From Pseudonocardia oceani (GTDB taxonomy: Bacteria > Actinomycetota > Actinomycetes > Mycobacteriales > Pseudonocardiaceae): DNA of 64,000 nucleotides. The notes under the pieces are model-generated. The model was not told where the DNA came from, searched no databases, and saw nothing but the letters and a program-made list of their open reading frames with translations. The stretch is from assembly GCF_019263585.2 (NCBI RefSeq), contig NZ_JADQDF010000001.1, positions 310,001 through 374,000 on the forward strand, written 5' to 3'. Made by a program: the position numbers and the translations under genes. This document shows positions 7,197-15,520 of the stretch, in pieces (the stretch's first letter is position 1; every line of letters starts with the position of its first letter).

Positions 7197-9610
7197 CCCC
7201 CGCCAAGGACGCCTGGCAGCGCGAGGTGCGCGACGTCCTGCTGGAGCACCTGACCCCCGAGCTGCGTGCCGCGCTGCCCGGCTGGCGGGAGACCGCGCCC
7301 GTCGACCGTCACCCGGCCGTCCGCCGGCTCCTGGAGACGATGGCCGCGCGCGGCTGGTTCGGGATCGGGGTCCCGGCGGAGTACGGCGGCCAGGGCCGCT
7401 CCGCGGTCGAGCAGTTCCTGTTCTTCGAGGCGTGCGACTACCTCGGCACGCCGCACCCGGACCTGATGACCACCGTGTCGGTCGGGCCGACGATCGCCCG
7501 CGCCGGCACCGACGAGCAGCGCCGGCGCTGGCTGCCGGGCATCGTCTCCGGCGGGGTGGAGTTCGCGCTGGGCTACTCCGAGGACGCCGCGGGCACCGAC
7601 CTCGCGAACCTGCGGTGCCGCGCGGTGCGCGACGGCGACCACTGGGTGGTCGACGGCCACAAGCTGTGGAACACCGGGGCACACCACGCCACCCACGAGT
7701 GGCTGGCCTGCCGCACCGACCCCGACGCACCGCGGCACCGCGGGATCAGCATCCTCGCCGTGCCGCTCGACTCGCCGGGCATCACCGTGCGGGCGCTGCC
7801 CACCTGGGGCGGGCTGCGCACCAACGAGGTGACCTTCACCGGGGTCCGGGTGCCGGCCGACCACCTGATCGGCGAGGCCGGGCAGGGCTGGGCCCACATC
7901 ACCACCGCGCTCGCCCTGGAGCGCGTCGGCATCGCCGGCGTCGGCACGCTGCGCCGCCTGTTCGACGGCCTCGTCGCCGAGCTGGGCGCGGGCGCCGGGC
8001 CGGACGGCGCCGCCGCGGTCCGGCTCGCCGAGCTGGAGACCCGGGTCCGCGCCGTGCGCCTGCTCGCCCTGCGCACGCTGGGCGAGATCGACGCCGGCCG
8101 GCTGTCGGACGCCGACGCCGCGATGCTCAAGGTCGCCGCCACCGAGCTGGTGGCCGAGCTGTCCGACGCCGCGCTGGAGATGTGCGGGGAACGCTCCCGG
8201 CTGGCCACGGGCGAGCCGGGGTCGCCGCTGGGCGGGTTCGCCGAGCTGACTTACCGGCGGGCTCCCTACCTGCGCTTCGGCGGCGGCACCAACGAGGTGC
8301 AGCGCACGATGGTCGCGCAGCGCCGCTACGGCCTGCCCACCTCGGCGCGCTCCGCGCCCGCCCCCGTCGGGCGCGCCGGGCGCCGGGCGGGAGAGAGCTC
8401 CGAGCACCGCGCGCTGCGCGGGTCGACGGCGGCGTTCCTGCGCGACCACGTCGACCCGCGCCGCCTGGCCCGCGGCGACGCCGGTCACCGCGACGCGCTG
8501 TGGACGGCCGTCTGCGGGCAGGGCTGGCCGGTGCTGGCCGTGCCGCAGGTGTACGGCGGCGCCGGGGCCGCGCCGGCGGACCTCGCCGTCGTGCTCGCGG
8601 AGGCCGCGCGGGCCGCGCTGCCCAGCACCCTGCGCTCCACCGCCGCGGCGGCACTGGCCCTGGCCCTGGCCGGCTCGGCCGAGCAGCGGCGGCGGTGGCT
8701 GCCCCGGCTCGCGACCGGCGCCGCCACCGTCGCCGCACCGCCGGAGCTGCTGATGCTGCGCGCAGCGCGCGGTGCGGGCACGGACGGCGCGGGGTACCGG
8801 CTCGACGGCGACCTGCACCGCCTGGACGACGCCACGCCGGGTGCGGTCGTGGTGGCCGTCGCCGTCGACGACACGGGTGCGACCCGGCTGGTCGCCGTGG
8901 ACACCGCGTCCGACGGGGTCACCGTAACGCCGCTGCGGTCGGTCTCCGGCGAGCCGCTCGGCGCCGTCGCGTGCACCGCGGTGGCAATCGGGACCGCGGA
9001 CGTCTCCGCGCCCCTGCGCCCGCACCGGGTCGACGACGTCGCCGACGTGTGCGCGCTGCTGGCCGCCGTCGAGCTGGTCGGGCTCGGCGAGGAGCTGCTG
9101 GAGCGCACGGTCGCCCACGTCACCACGCGCGAGCAGTTCGGCCGCCCGATCGGCACGTTCCAGGCGGTGGCCCACCACGTCGCCGACATGGGCTCGGCGC
9201 TGGAGTGCGCGCGGATGCTGGTCGACGCCGCGCTCGCCGACCTCGGCGCCGGACGCCCGGCCCGGCGGTCGGCCGCGGCGGCGAAGGCCCGCGCCGGGCG
9301 CGCCGCGACCGCGATCAGCAGGCTCGCCCACCAGCTGCACGGCGCCATCGGCTACGTGACCGAGTCCGACCTGCACCTCTACTCGCGCCGCGCGACCGCC
9401 GTCGCGCTGTCGGCCGGTACGGCGTCCGAGCACCTGGCGTTCCTCGCCCGGCGCTACCGGGCCGACCGGCCGGGCACCCTGGGTCTCGACGCCCTCGACT
9501 CCCCCGACCGCTCGGTCGACCTGTCCCGACGCTCCGACGGAGGCACCATGTTCCCCGACCAGAAACCTCGTCGCGAAGCCTCGACCGAGCGCCGCGAGGC
9601 AGGGCAGTGA
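7187..9610 (+). CDS. Two-domain (fused) acyl-CoA dehydrogenase
   Basis: The 807-residue protein contains two acyl-CoA dehydrogenase domains in tandem. The first covers about residues 1-385 (GVPAEYGGQGRS, FALGYSEDAAGTD, RFGGGTNEVQR). The second covers about 400-770 (AVPQVYGGAGAAPAD, TREQFGRPIGTFQAVAHH, QLHGAIGYVTESD). FAD-dependent alpha,beta-dehydrogenation of an acyl-CoA is expected, as in the alpha2beta2 ChsE enzymes or single-chain FadE34. Neither C-terminal motif shows the YEG glutamate of the MCAD class (FGGG in the first, LSAG in the second), so the base lies elsewhere or one half is structural. About 35 polar residues trail the second domain. Confidence 0.88.
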   Translation: MDLTPAKDAWQREVRDVLLEHLTPELRAALPGWRETAPVDRHPAVRRLLETMAARGWFGIGVPAEYGGQGRSAVEQFLFFEACDYLGTPHPDLMTTVSVGPTIARAGTDEQRRRWLPGIVSGGVEFALGYSEDAAGTDLANLRCRAVRDGDHWVVDGHKLWNTGAHHATHEWLACRTDPDAPRHRGISILAVPLDSPGITVRALPTWGGLRTNEVTFTGVRVPADHLIGEAGQGWAHITTALALERVGIAGVGTLRRLFDGLVAELGAGAGPDGAAAVRLAELETRVRAVRLLALRTLGEIDAGRLSDADAAMLKVAATELVAELSDAALEMCGERSRLATGEPGSPLGGFAELTYRRAPYLRFGGGTNEVQRTMVAQRRYGLPTSARSAPAPVGRAGRRAGESSEHRALRGSTAAFLRDHVDPRRLARGDAGHRDALWTAVCGQGWPVLAVPQVYGGAGAAPADLAVVLAEAARAALPSTLRSTAAAALALALAGSAEQRRRWLPRLATGAATVAAPPELLMLRAARGAGTDGAGYRLDGDLHRLDDATPGAVVVAVAVDDTGATRLVAVDTASDGVTVTPLRSVSGEPLGAVACTAVAIGTADVSAPLRPHRVDDVADVCALLAAVELVGLGEELLERTVAHVTTREQFGRPIGTFQAVAHHVADMGSALECARMLVDAALADLGAGRPARRSAAAAKARAGRAATAISRLAHQLHGAIGYVTESDLHLYSRRATAVALSAGTASEHLAFLARRYRADRPGTLGLDALDSPDRSVDLSRRSDGGTMFPDQKPRREASTERREAGQ

Positions 9611-10380
9611 GCGTCACCCTCGACCGCGACGGCGCGGTCGCCGTCCTGACCCTGAACAAGCCCGAGAAGCTCAACGCGCTCGACCACGCGATGCGCAGCG
9701 AGCTCGCGGAGCGGGCCGCGCAGGTGCAGTCGGACCCCGCGGTGCGGGCGGTGGTGCTCACCGGCGCCGGACGTGCCTTCTGCGCGGGCGGCGACATCGC
9801 CGCGATGGGCGAGAGACCCGACGCCGGAGCCGCCCGCACCTGGATGCGCAGCGCGAACGCCGCCACCCTCGCCCTGCTGGCCATCGAGAAGCCGCTGATC
9901 GTCGCCGTGAACGGGGTGGCCGCCGGGGTCGGCTTCTCGATCACCCTCACCGGCGACGTGCGGCTCGCCGCGCAGGGTTCGCGCATGATCGCCAGCTTCG
10001 CCAACGTGGGGCTGGTGCCCGACGGGGGCGGACTGTGGCTGCTGTCGAGGATGGTCGGGCTGCACCGGGCCAAGGAGATGTTCCTGTTCGCCGAGACGCT
10101 CGACGCGACACGGGCGCAGCGGCTCGGCCTGGTGCGCGAGATCCACCCGCCGGAGGAGCTGTCGGCTGCGGCGATGGCCATGGCGCACCGCTTCGCCGAA
10201 GGCCCGACCCGCGCGTTCGGTCTGGGCAAGGCGCTGGCCCACCGGTCGGTCAGCGGCGACCTGGAGACCTACCTCGAGCTGGAGATCGCCCACCAGACCC
10301 TCGCGATGGGCTCCGCCGATCACCAGGAGGGGGTCACGGCGTTCCAGGAGAAGCGGGCCCCCCGGTTCCCCGGCCGTTGA
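9607..10380 (+). CDS. Enoyl-CoA hydratase/isomerase (crotonase family, PaaG-like motif)
   Basis: The 257-residue crotonase starts at a GTG overlapping the preceding TGA. It has the oxyanion segment AFCAGGDIAAM at 58-68 and NVGLVPDGGGLWLLSRMVG at about 133-151. The Asp139 in VPDGGG is typical of PaaG-like delta-isomerases and replaces the Glu of classic hydratases, so isomerisation of an enoyl-CoA is at least as likely as hydration. It is the last gene of the first operon; a promoter region for the next operon follows directly. Confidence 0.87.
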   Translation: MSVTLDRDGAVAVLTLNKPEKLNALDHAMRSELAERAAQVQSDPAVRAVVLTGAGRAFCAGGDIAAMGERPDAGAARTWMRSANAATLALLAIEKPLIVAVNGVAAGVGFSITLTGDVRLAAQGSRMIASFANVGLVPDGGGLWLLSRMVGLHRAKEMFLFAETLDATRAQRLGLVREIHPPEELSAAAMAMAHRFAEGPTRAFGLGKALAHRSVSGDLETYLELEIAHQTLAMGSADHQEGVTAFQEKRAPRFPGR

Positions 10381-10416
10381 GGGCCGGTGCCGGCGGACGG
10401 GACCGCCGCATGGCTC

Positions 10417-10444
10417 TTGACCCACCCCGCATCGGGTGTAATTC
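10417..10444 (+). promoter_or_regulatory. Promoter with inverted repeat between -35 and -10
   Basis: TTGACC at 10417-10422 and TAATTC at 10439-10444, 16 bases apart, form a sigma-70-like promoter in the 107-base gap before the ferredoxin gene. The spacer is almost entirely an inverted repeat, CACCC-6 bases-GGGTG (10423-10438). A protein bound there would block RNA polymerase, so this is a candidate repressor site for the ring-cleavage operon. Confidence 0.5.
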
Positions 10445-10487
10445 TCATGACTGATAGGTCGAACTAACTCGCCGGATCGGGGGGGAC

Positions 10488-10838
10488 GTGGCGGACATCG
10501 AGGTTCGACCCGACGGCGTCCGGGTCACCGCCCGGGCCGGCGAGACGGTGCTCGCGGCGCTGTTCCGCTCCGGGTACGGCTACCGCGTCGGTTGCCGGCG
10601 CGGCGGCTGCGCGCTGTGCAAGGTCGACCTCGTCGAGGGCGAGGTCGACTACCCGGCCGTCGTCGCCGACACCGTCCTCACCGACGAGGAGCGCCGCGGC
10701 GGCACCTGCCTGACCTGCCGGGCCGTCCCGCGCGACGACGTGGTGGTCCGGCTGCGCGACGAGCGGCTGCGGGTCGTCCTGCCGTTCCTGCACGCCGCGG
10801 CGGCCCGGCGGACCCGCGGCGGGCCCCCCACCACCTGA
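10488..10838 (+). CDS. Plant-type [2Fe-2S] ferredoxin, XylT-like
   Basis: This 116-residue protein starts at GTG and has the chloroplast-type cluster motif C-x4-C-x2-C (CRRGGCALC) and a later Cys in CLTCRA. Such ferredoxins next to catechol 2,3-dioxygenase genes (XylT, PhlG, DmpQ) re-reduce the oxidised active-site iron of the dioxygenase. The catechol 2,3-dioxygenase gene begins 34 bases downstream, so this role is strongly suggested. Electron donation to the nearby Rieske oxygenase is an alternative. Confidence 0.85.
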   Translation: MADIEVRPDGVRVTARAGETVLAALFRSGYGYRVGCRRGGCALCKVDLVEGEVDYPAVVADTVLTDEERRGGTCLTCRAVPRDDVVVRLRDERLRVVLPFLHAAAARRTRGGPPTT

Positions 10839-10872
10839 TCTCCACCACCACCACGCGACGAGGAGCACCGAC

Positions 10873-11787
10873 ATGGCCGTCATGCGACTGGGGTACGTGC
10901 ATCTACGGGTCACCGACGTCGAGGAGGCCAAGTCCCACTACGGCGACACCCTCGGGATGCGGCTGACCGCCGAGCAGGACGGCAAGCTCTACTTCAAGGC
11001 CTGGGACGAGTGGGACCACCACTCCGTGGTCGTCGAGCCCGGTGGCGTCGGGCTGGCCAAGCTGGGCTACAAGGTCGCCCGCTCCGAGGACCTCGACGTC
11101 TACGAGAAGCGGGCCCAGGCCTTCGGCTGCATCACCGAGCGGATGAGCGCCGGCGACAACCTGGCCGTCGGCGACGGGGTCCGCATCGTGATGCCGAGCG
11201 AGCACGTCATGGAGCTCTACTCCGACACCGAGTGCGTGGGCACGGAGGTGGGCGCGCTGAACCCGGCCCCGTTCCCCCGGCACCTCGTCGGCGTGGGCGT
11301 TCCCCGGATCGATCACGCCGCCATCACGGCCGAGGACCCGGTGACGCTGGAACGCTATTTCGCGGAGGTGCTCGACTTCCGCGCGGTGGAGCGCCTGGTC
11401 ACCGACCAGAGCGACGACGGCGCGCTGATCGGGTCCTGGATGTCGTGCTCCAACACACCGCACGACATCGCGTTCCTGCAGGGTCCCAACGGCAAGCTGC
11501 ACCACTTCGCGTACCTGCTGGAGGACTGGAGCGCCATCCGGCACGCCGGCGACCTGTTCTCGATGGACGACGTGCCGGTGGACGCCGGCCCGACCAGGCA
11601 CGGCATCACCCGCGGCCAGACGATCTACTTCTTCGACCCGGCCGGGAACCGCAACGAGGTGTTCTCCGGCGGCTACCTGGTCTACCCCGACTTCCCGACG
11701 ATCACCTGGACGGCGGACAAGCTCGCGCAAGGGATCTTCTACATCGGCCGGGAGGTCAAGGACACCTTCGTATCGGCGCTGACGTGA
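10873..11787 (+). CDS. Catechol 2,3-dioxygenase-type extradiol dioxygenase (VOC superfamily)
   Basis: The 304-residue two-domain VOC protein has the Fe(II) ligands of type I extradiol dioxygenases: His148 (RIDHAAI), His210/211 (KLHHFAY) and Glu262 (NEVFSGG). The acid-base segment RHGITRG is at 242-248. Length and motifs match the XylE-like catechol 2,3-dioxygenases, including single-ring substituted catechols as substrates. It is preceded by a XylT-like ferredoxin and followed by a Rieske oxygenase alpha subunit with a GTGA overlap. It would open the ring of the catechol produced by this operon. Confidence 0.92.
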   Translation: MAVMRLGYVHLRVTDVEEAKSHYGDTLGMRLTAEQDGKLYFKAWDEWDHHSVVVEPGGVGLAKLGYKVARSEDLDVYEKRAQAFGCITERMSAGDNLAVGDGVRIVMPSEHVMELYSDTECVGTEVGALNPAPFPRHLVGVGVPRIDHAAITAEDPVTLERYFAEVLDFRAVERLVTDQSDDGALIGSWMSCSNTPHDIAFLQGPNGKLHHFAYLLEDWSAIRHAGDLFSMDDVPVDAGPTRHGITRGQTIYFFDPAGNRNEVFSGGYLVYPDFPTITWTADKLAQGIFYIGREVKDTFVSALT

Positions 11788-13079
11788 GCGCCGGCACCGA
11801 CGCCGCCACCGGCGTCCCGTACGCCGAGCTGGTCCAGGCCGACCGGGTGCACTCCCGGCTCTACACCGACCCGCAGGTCTTCGCCGACGAGATGGACCGG
11901 ATCTTCCACTCCGGGTGGGTGTACGTCGCCCACACCAGCGAGGTCGGGCAGCCCGGCGACTACGTCCTCAAGACCATCGGGACCCAGCCGGTGATCGTGA
12001 GCCGCGACGCCGACGGCGACGTGCACGTGCTGTTCAACCGGTGCAGCCACCTGGCGAACCTGCTCTGCCACGACCCCAGGGGCAACTCCTCGTCGTTCCG
12101 CTGCCCGTACCACGGGTGGACCTTCCGCAACGACGGCGACCTCGTCGGGGTGCCGTTCCGTCCGGGCTACGGCCCCGACTTCGCCCGCGCCGACCACGGC
12201 CTGGCCCGGCCGGCGCACACGCAGGAGTACCGCGGCTTCCTGTTCGCCAGCGTCGCCGCCGACGTCCCTGCACTCGCGGAGTTCCTCGGGCCGGCCCGGG
12301 AGACCATCGACCGGCTCTGCGAGCTCTCCCCCGAAGGCGAGATCGAGCTGACCGCGGGATGGCTGCACCACCGCACCGAGACCAACTGGAAGATCGCCTT
12401 CGAGAACGAGATCGACGCCTACCACGGCAACTTCGTGCACCGGTCGCTGACGATGATGGGCAACTGGTCGCTCGTCGCCGACGCCGACGTCACCAGCGAG
12501 AAGGCCCTGTCCCAGACCCGCTACCTCGGCAACGGGCACACGGACATGGACTGGCGCCCGCAGTTCCGCAAGGTCGGGCGCAAGTACCTCTGGCTCGGCG
12601 CCACCGCCGAGGAGAAGCTGGCGGACTACGCCGGGGCGCTCGCCCGGCGGCACGGACGCGAGCACGCCGACGAGCTGCTCGTCGACGGCCCGCCGCACAC
12701 GATGATCTTCCCCAACCTGTTCATCGCCGAGCTGTTCATCCTGGTCATCGAGCCGCTCGCGGCCGGCGGCACGATCCAGCACCAGGCCCCGATCCGCTGG
12801 AAGGGCGCCGACCAGCTCAACCGCCGCGCCTTCCAGCTGACCGGCGGGTCGATCGGCCCGGCCGGCATGGTCATCGCCGACGACAGCGCGATGTACGAGC
12901 GGAACTTCCGCGGGATGGCCGCGCAGCGACCGGAGTGGCTGCTGCGCAGCCGCGGGCTGCACCGGGAGCAGACCCTGCCCGACGGCGTCGAGGTCTCCCA
13001 CGCCACCGACGACACCAGCCACCGCGCGTTCTGGCGGAACTACCTGCGTCTGATGACCGGTGGGGGGTCGGGCCGGTGA
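11784..13079 (+). CDS. Rieske ring-hydroxylating dioxygenase, alpha (catalytic) subunit
   Basis: The 431-residue protein has a Rieske [2Fe-2S] domain with Cys87/His89 (CSHL) and Cys107/His110 (CPYHGW), and the mononuclear iron site Asp211, His214, His219 (IDAYHGNFVH). The first Rieske motif reads CSHLAN where most relatives have CxHRG. The GTG start overlaps the stop of the extradiol gene. Its beta subunit is unusually distant, at 14982, after a small protein and an AMP-forming ligase. A free aromatic acid or amine is the likely substrate, converted toward a catechol; the identity is unknown. Confidence 0.9.
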   Translation: MSAGTDAATGVPYAELVQADRVHSRLYTDPQVFADEMDRIFHSGWVYVAHTSEVGQPGDYVLKTIGTQPVIVSRDADGDVHVLFNRCSHLANLLCHDPRGNSSSFRCPYHGWTFRNDGDLVGVPFRPGYGPDFARADHGLARPAHTQEYRGFLFASVAADVPALAEFLGPARETIDRLCELSPEGEIELTAGWLHHRTETNWKIAFENEIDAYHGNFVHRSLTMMGNWSLVADADVTSEKALSQTRYLGNGHTDMDWRPQFRKVGRKYLWLGATAEEKLADYAGALARRHGREHADELLVDGPPHTMIFPNLFIAELFILVIEPLAAGGTIQHQAPIRWKGADQLNRRAFQLTGGSIGPAGMVIADDSAMYERNFRGMAAQRPEWLLRSRGLHREQTLPDGVEVSHATDDTSHRAFWRNYLRLMTGGGSGR

Positions 13080-13306
13080 TGCTGTCCAACGAGTTCGCCG
13101 CCGTCGAGGTGGAGCTCGACGAGACCGGCCACGGCGCCCGGCTGAGGGTCCGCGACCTGCTGCGCGGCGGCGCGGCGGTGTACCTCGACCCGATGCAGCT
13201 CGAGGCGCTGGTGTGGGCCGACCCGGCGGAGCTGGCCCGGTTGAGCGACCCGGACCGGATCATCGCCCGCACCGAGCGGGCCGCCGACGGGCCGGGCCGG
13301 CGGTGA
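13079..13306 (+). CDS. Small conserved protein linked to Rieske oxygenases (copy 1)
   Basis: A 75-residue protein begins with NEFAAVEVELDE and contains RLRVRD and VYLDPMQLEAL. It starts inside the alpha-subunit stop (TGATG), which implies translational coupling. A clear homologue lies at 27148-27387, also attached by TGATG to a Rieske oxygenase subunit. It has no cysteines, no signal peptide and no membrane segment. Short proteins of this look are, to my recollection, sometimes labelled 'dihydrodiol dehydrogenase' in databases, but it is far too short for an oxidoreductase. Function is unknown; an oxygenase assembly or regulatory subunit is inferred. Confidence 0.75.
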   Translation: MLSNEFAAVEVELDETGHGARLRVRDLLRGGAAVYLDPMQLEALVWADPAELARLSDPDRIIARTERAADGPGRR

Positions 13307-14985
13307 CCGGCGTGCCGAGCGCGGCGGACGCCGCGGGGCCGGTGCTGGCCGGGGAGCTGCTGGCCGGCTGGGCGCGCCGGGCCCCGCACAAGCCCGCCGT
13401 GCGCGAGGACGGCCGCACGCTGACCTGGGCCGAGCTCGACGCGCAGGTCACCGCGCTCGCGTCGGGGATGGCGGCGTCCGGTGTCGGGCCGGGAGACGCG
13501 GTCGGGATGCTGGCGCTCGACCGGCTCGAGGTGTTCGTGCACTACCTGGCCTGCCTGCGTCTCGGCGCGGTCCGGGTGGGGATCAACGCCCGCTTCGCCG
13601 CCCGGGAGGTGCTGCACGTCGTGCGCGACTGCGAGGCCCGGATGGTGGTGGTCGAAGCCGGGCTGGCGCACCTGCTCGGCGGCGAGGAGCGCGCCCTGCG
13701 CGCGGAGGGCAGGCTGCTGGTCTCGCTGACCCCCGGGGACCCGGCCGCACCGTGCCTCGCAGGCTACGACTCCTCCTTCGGCGAGCTGTGCGCCGGTCCG
13801 GCCGTGGACCTCCCCGCGCCGCGCCCCGGCGACGTGGCGCTGATCAGCTACACCTCGGGCACCACCGGCCTGCCCAAGGGCGTGCTCGTGAGCCAGGCCG
13901 CCGTCGGCACGGTCCTGGTGCACACGGTCCTGATGATCGGCCTGGGCCCGGACGACGTGTGGTTCCAGGCCACCTCGCTGGCCTGGATCGCGAGCCTGCT
14001 CGCGCTGCTCGGGCTGGTGAACGGGATGACGGTCGTGCTGCCCGGCGGGCCGGGCGGCTTCGACGCCGGGCACTTCCTGCGCGCCGTGGGACGGCACCGG
14101 GTCACCGGCACGGTGCTGGCCCCGGTGATGATCCGCCGCGTGCTCGACGAGCTCGACGCCGGTGCCGGTGCCGGGGACGGGGACGGGGACGGCCACGACC
14201 TGTCGAGTTTCCGCACGCTCGTCTACGGCTCCTCGCCCGCTCCCCCGGCACTGCTGCACCGGGTGCACGCGGCGCTCCCCGCGACGGCACTGGTACAGCT
14301 CTACGGCATCACGGAGTGCTCGGGCGGCTGGGTCAGCGTGCTCACCCACGCCGACCACCTGCGTGGGCTCGCGGGCGAGCCGGAGCTGCTGGCATCGTGC
14401 GGGCGGCCGGGACCGTGGGTCGACGTCGCGGTGACCGACGACGACGGCCGCGAGGTGGCCCGGGGCGAGCGCGGCGAGGTACGGCTGCGGTCCCCGATGA
14501 ACTGCCTGGGCTACCACCGGCTCCCCGAGCTCACCGCCGGGCTGCTGGACGGTGCCTGGATCCGCACCCACGACATCGGCCGGATGGACGACGAGGGCTA
14601 CCTCTACCTCACCGACCGCAAGGACTTCATGATCATTACCGGGGGGATGAACGTGTACCCGAGCGTGGTGGAGAACGTGCTGGCCCAGCACCCCGACGTG
14701 GCCGACGTCGCGGTGGTCGGCGCCGCCCACGAGGAGTGGGGCGAGGCCGTCGTCGCGATGGTCGAGCCCCGCCGGGGCGCCACCCCGGACCCGGCCGGCC
14801 TGGTGTCGTTCTGCCGGGAGCGCCTCGGCGCCTACCAGGTGCCCAAGCACGTCGCGGTCGTCGACGCGCTCCCCCGCGGCGTCACCGGCAAGGTGCTCAA
14901 GCCGACGATCATCGCCGAGCTGGCGGAGCATCCCGAGCGGCTCCCCTGGCACCGCACCGCCTCCGGCGCGGTGGGGACGCGATGA
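13303..14985 (+). CDS. AMP-forming acyl-CoA synthetase/ligase
   Basis: The 560-residue protein is an ANL-superfamily ligase. The phosphate-binding loop YTSGTTGLPKG is near 183-193, the A5 motif is YGITECSGG, and the hinge/C-terminal domain carries YLTDRKDFMIITGGMNVYP. The lysine of the C-terminal motif (GVTGKVLKP) is present. It would make an acyl- or aryl-CoA at the cost of ATP to AMP. It sits between the alpha and beta subunits of one dioxygenase with overlaps on both sides, so it acts in the same pathway. A propionate- or cinnamate-type side chain is possible, because an Ltp2/DUF35 pair follows. Confidence 0.88.
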   Translation: MTGVPSAADAAGPVLAGELLAGWARRAPHKPAVREDGRTLTWAELDAQVTALASGMAASGVGPGDAVGMLALDRLEVFVHYLACLRLGAVRVGINARFAAREVLHVVRDCEARMVVVEAGLAHLLGGEERALRAEGRLLVSLTPGDPAAPCLAGYDSSFGELCAGPAVDLPAPRPGDVALISYTSGTTGLPKGVLVSQAAVGTVLVHTVLMIGLGPDDVWFQATSLAWIASLLALLGLVNGMTVVLPGGPGGFDAGHFLRAVGRHRVTGTVLAPVMIRRVLDELDAGAGAGDGDGDGHDLSSFRTLVYGSSPAPPALLHRVHAALPATALVQLYGITECSGGWVSVLTHADHLRGLAGEPELLASCGRPGPWVDVAVTDDDGREVARGERGEVRLRSPMNCLGYHRLPELTAGLLDGAWIRTHDIGRMDDEGYLYLTDRKDFMIITGGMNVYPSVVENVLAQHPDVADVAVVGAAHEEWGEAVVAMVEPRRGATPDPAGLVSFCRERLGAYQVPKHVAVVDALPRGVTGKVLKPTIIAELAEHPERLPWHRTASGAVGTR

Positions 14986-15479
14986 CCGGCTCGGTGCTCG
15001 AGGTCTCGCAGGACGCGGTGCAGGCGTTCGTCTACCGGGAGGCCCGGCTGCTCGACGAGCGCCGCTACGACGACTGGCTGGGGCTGTGGGCGGGTGACCG
15101 CGACGTCCTGTACTGGGTCCCCGCCGGGGACGACCACGACGGGGCCGGCGTCATCTCCTACGTCCACGACAACGGCAGGCGGCTCAACACCAGGGTGCGG
15201 CAGCTGCTGACCGGTGAGCGCTACTCGCAGGTGCCGTTCTCGCGGACGGCGCGCATCGTCTCGGGTGTCGAGCGCGAACAGGCGGGGCCGGGCGCCGTCA
15301 CCGTGCACGCCGCCTTCGCGCTGCACGAGTTCCGGATGGACCGCACGCACGTCTGGGCCGGGCGGCTCGAGTTCGACCTGGTGGACCCCGCCGGTGACGG
15401 CACGCTGCGGATGACGCGCAAGAAGGTGCTGCTCGTGGACCGCGCCGGAGCCGTCCCGTCGATGGCCTTCCTGCTCTGA
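14982..15479 (+). CDS. Ring-hydroxylating dioxygenase, beta subunit
   Basis: The 165-residue SnoaL/NTF2-like protein matches the structural beta subunit of Rieske dioxygenases (FVYREARLLDERRYDDWLGLW, TRKKVLLVDRAG, SMAFLL at the C-terminus). Beta subunits complete the alpha3beta3 hexamer and can influence substrate range. The ATG overlaps the ligase stop (ATGA). Its natural partner is the alpha subunit at 11784-13079, three genes upstream. Confidence 0.9.
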   Translation: MTGSVLEVSQDAVQAFVYREARLLDERRYDDWLGLWAGDRDVLYWVPAGDDHDGAGVISYVHDNGRRLNTRVRQLLTGERYSQVPFSRTARIVSGVEREQAGPGAVTVHAAFALHEFRMDRTHVWAGRLEFDLVDPAGDGTLRMTRKKVLLVDRAGAVPSMAFLL

Positions 15480-15520
15480 GACCGCCCGGCGAGCAGCCGC
15501 CCCGACCCGAGAGGGAGCAC

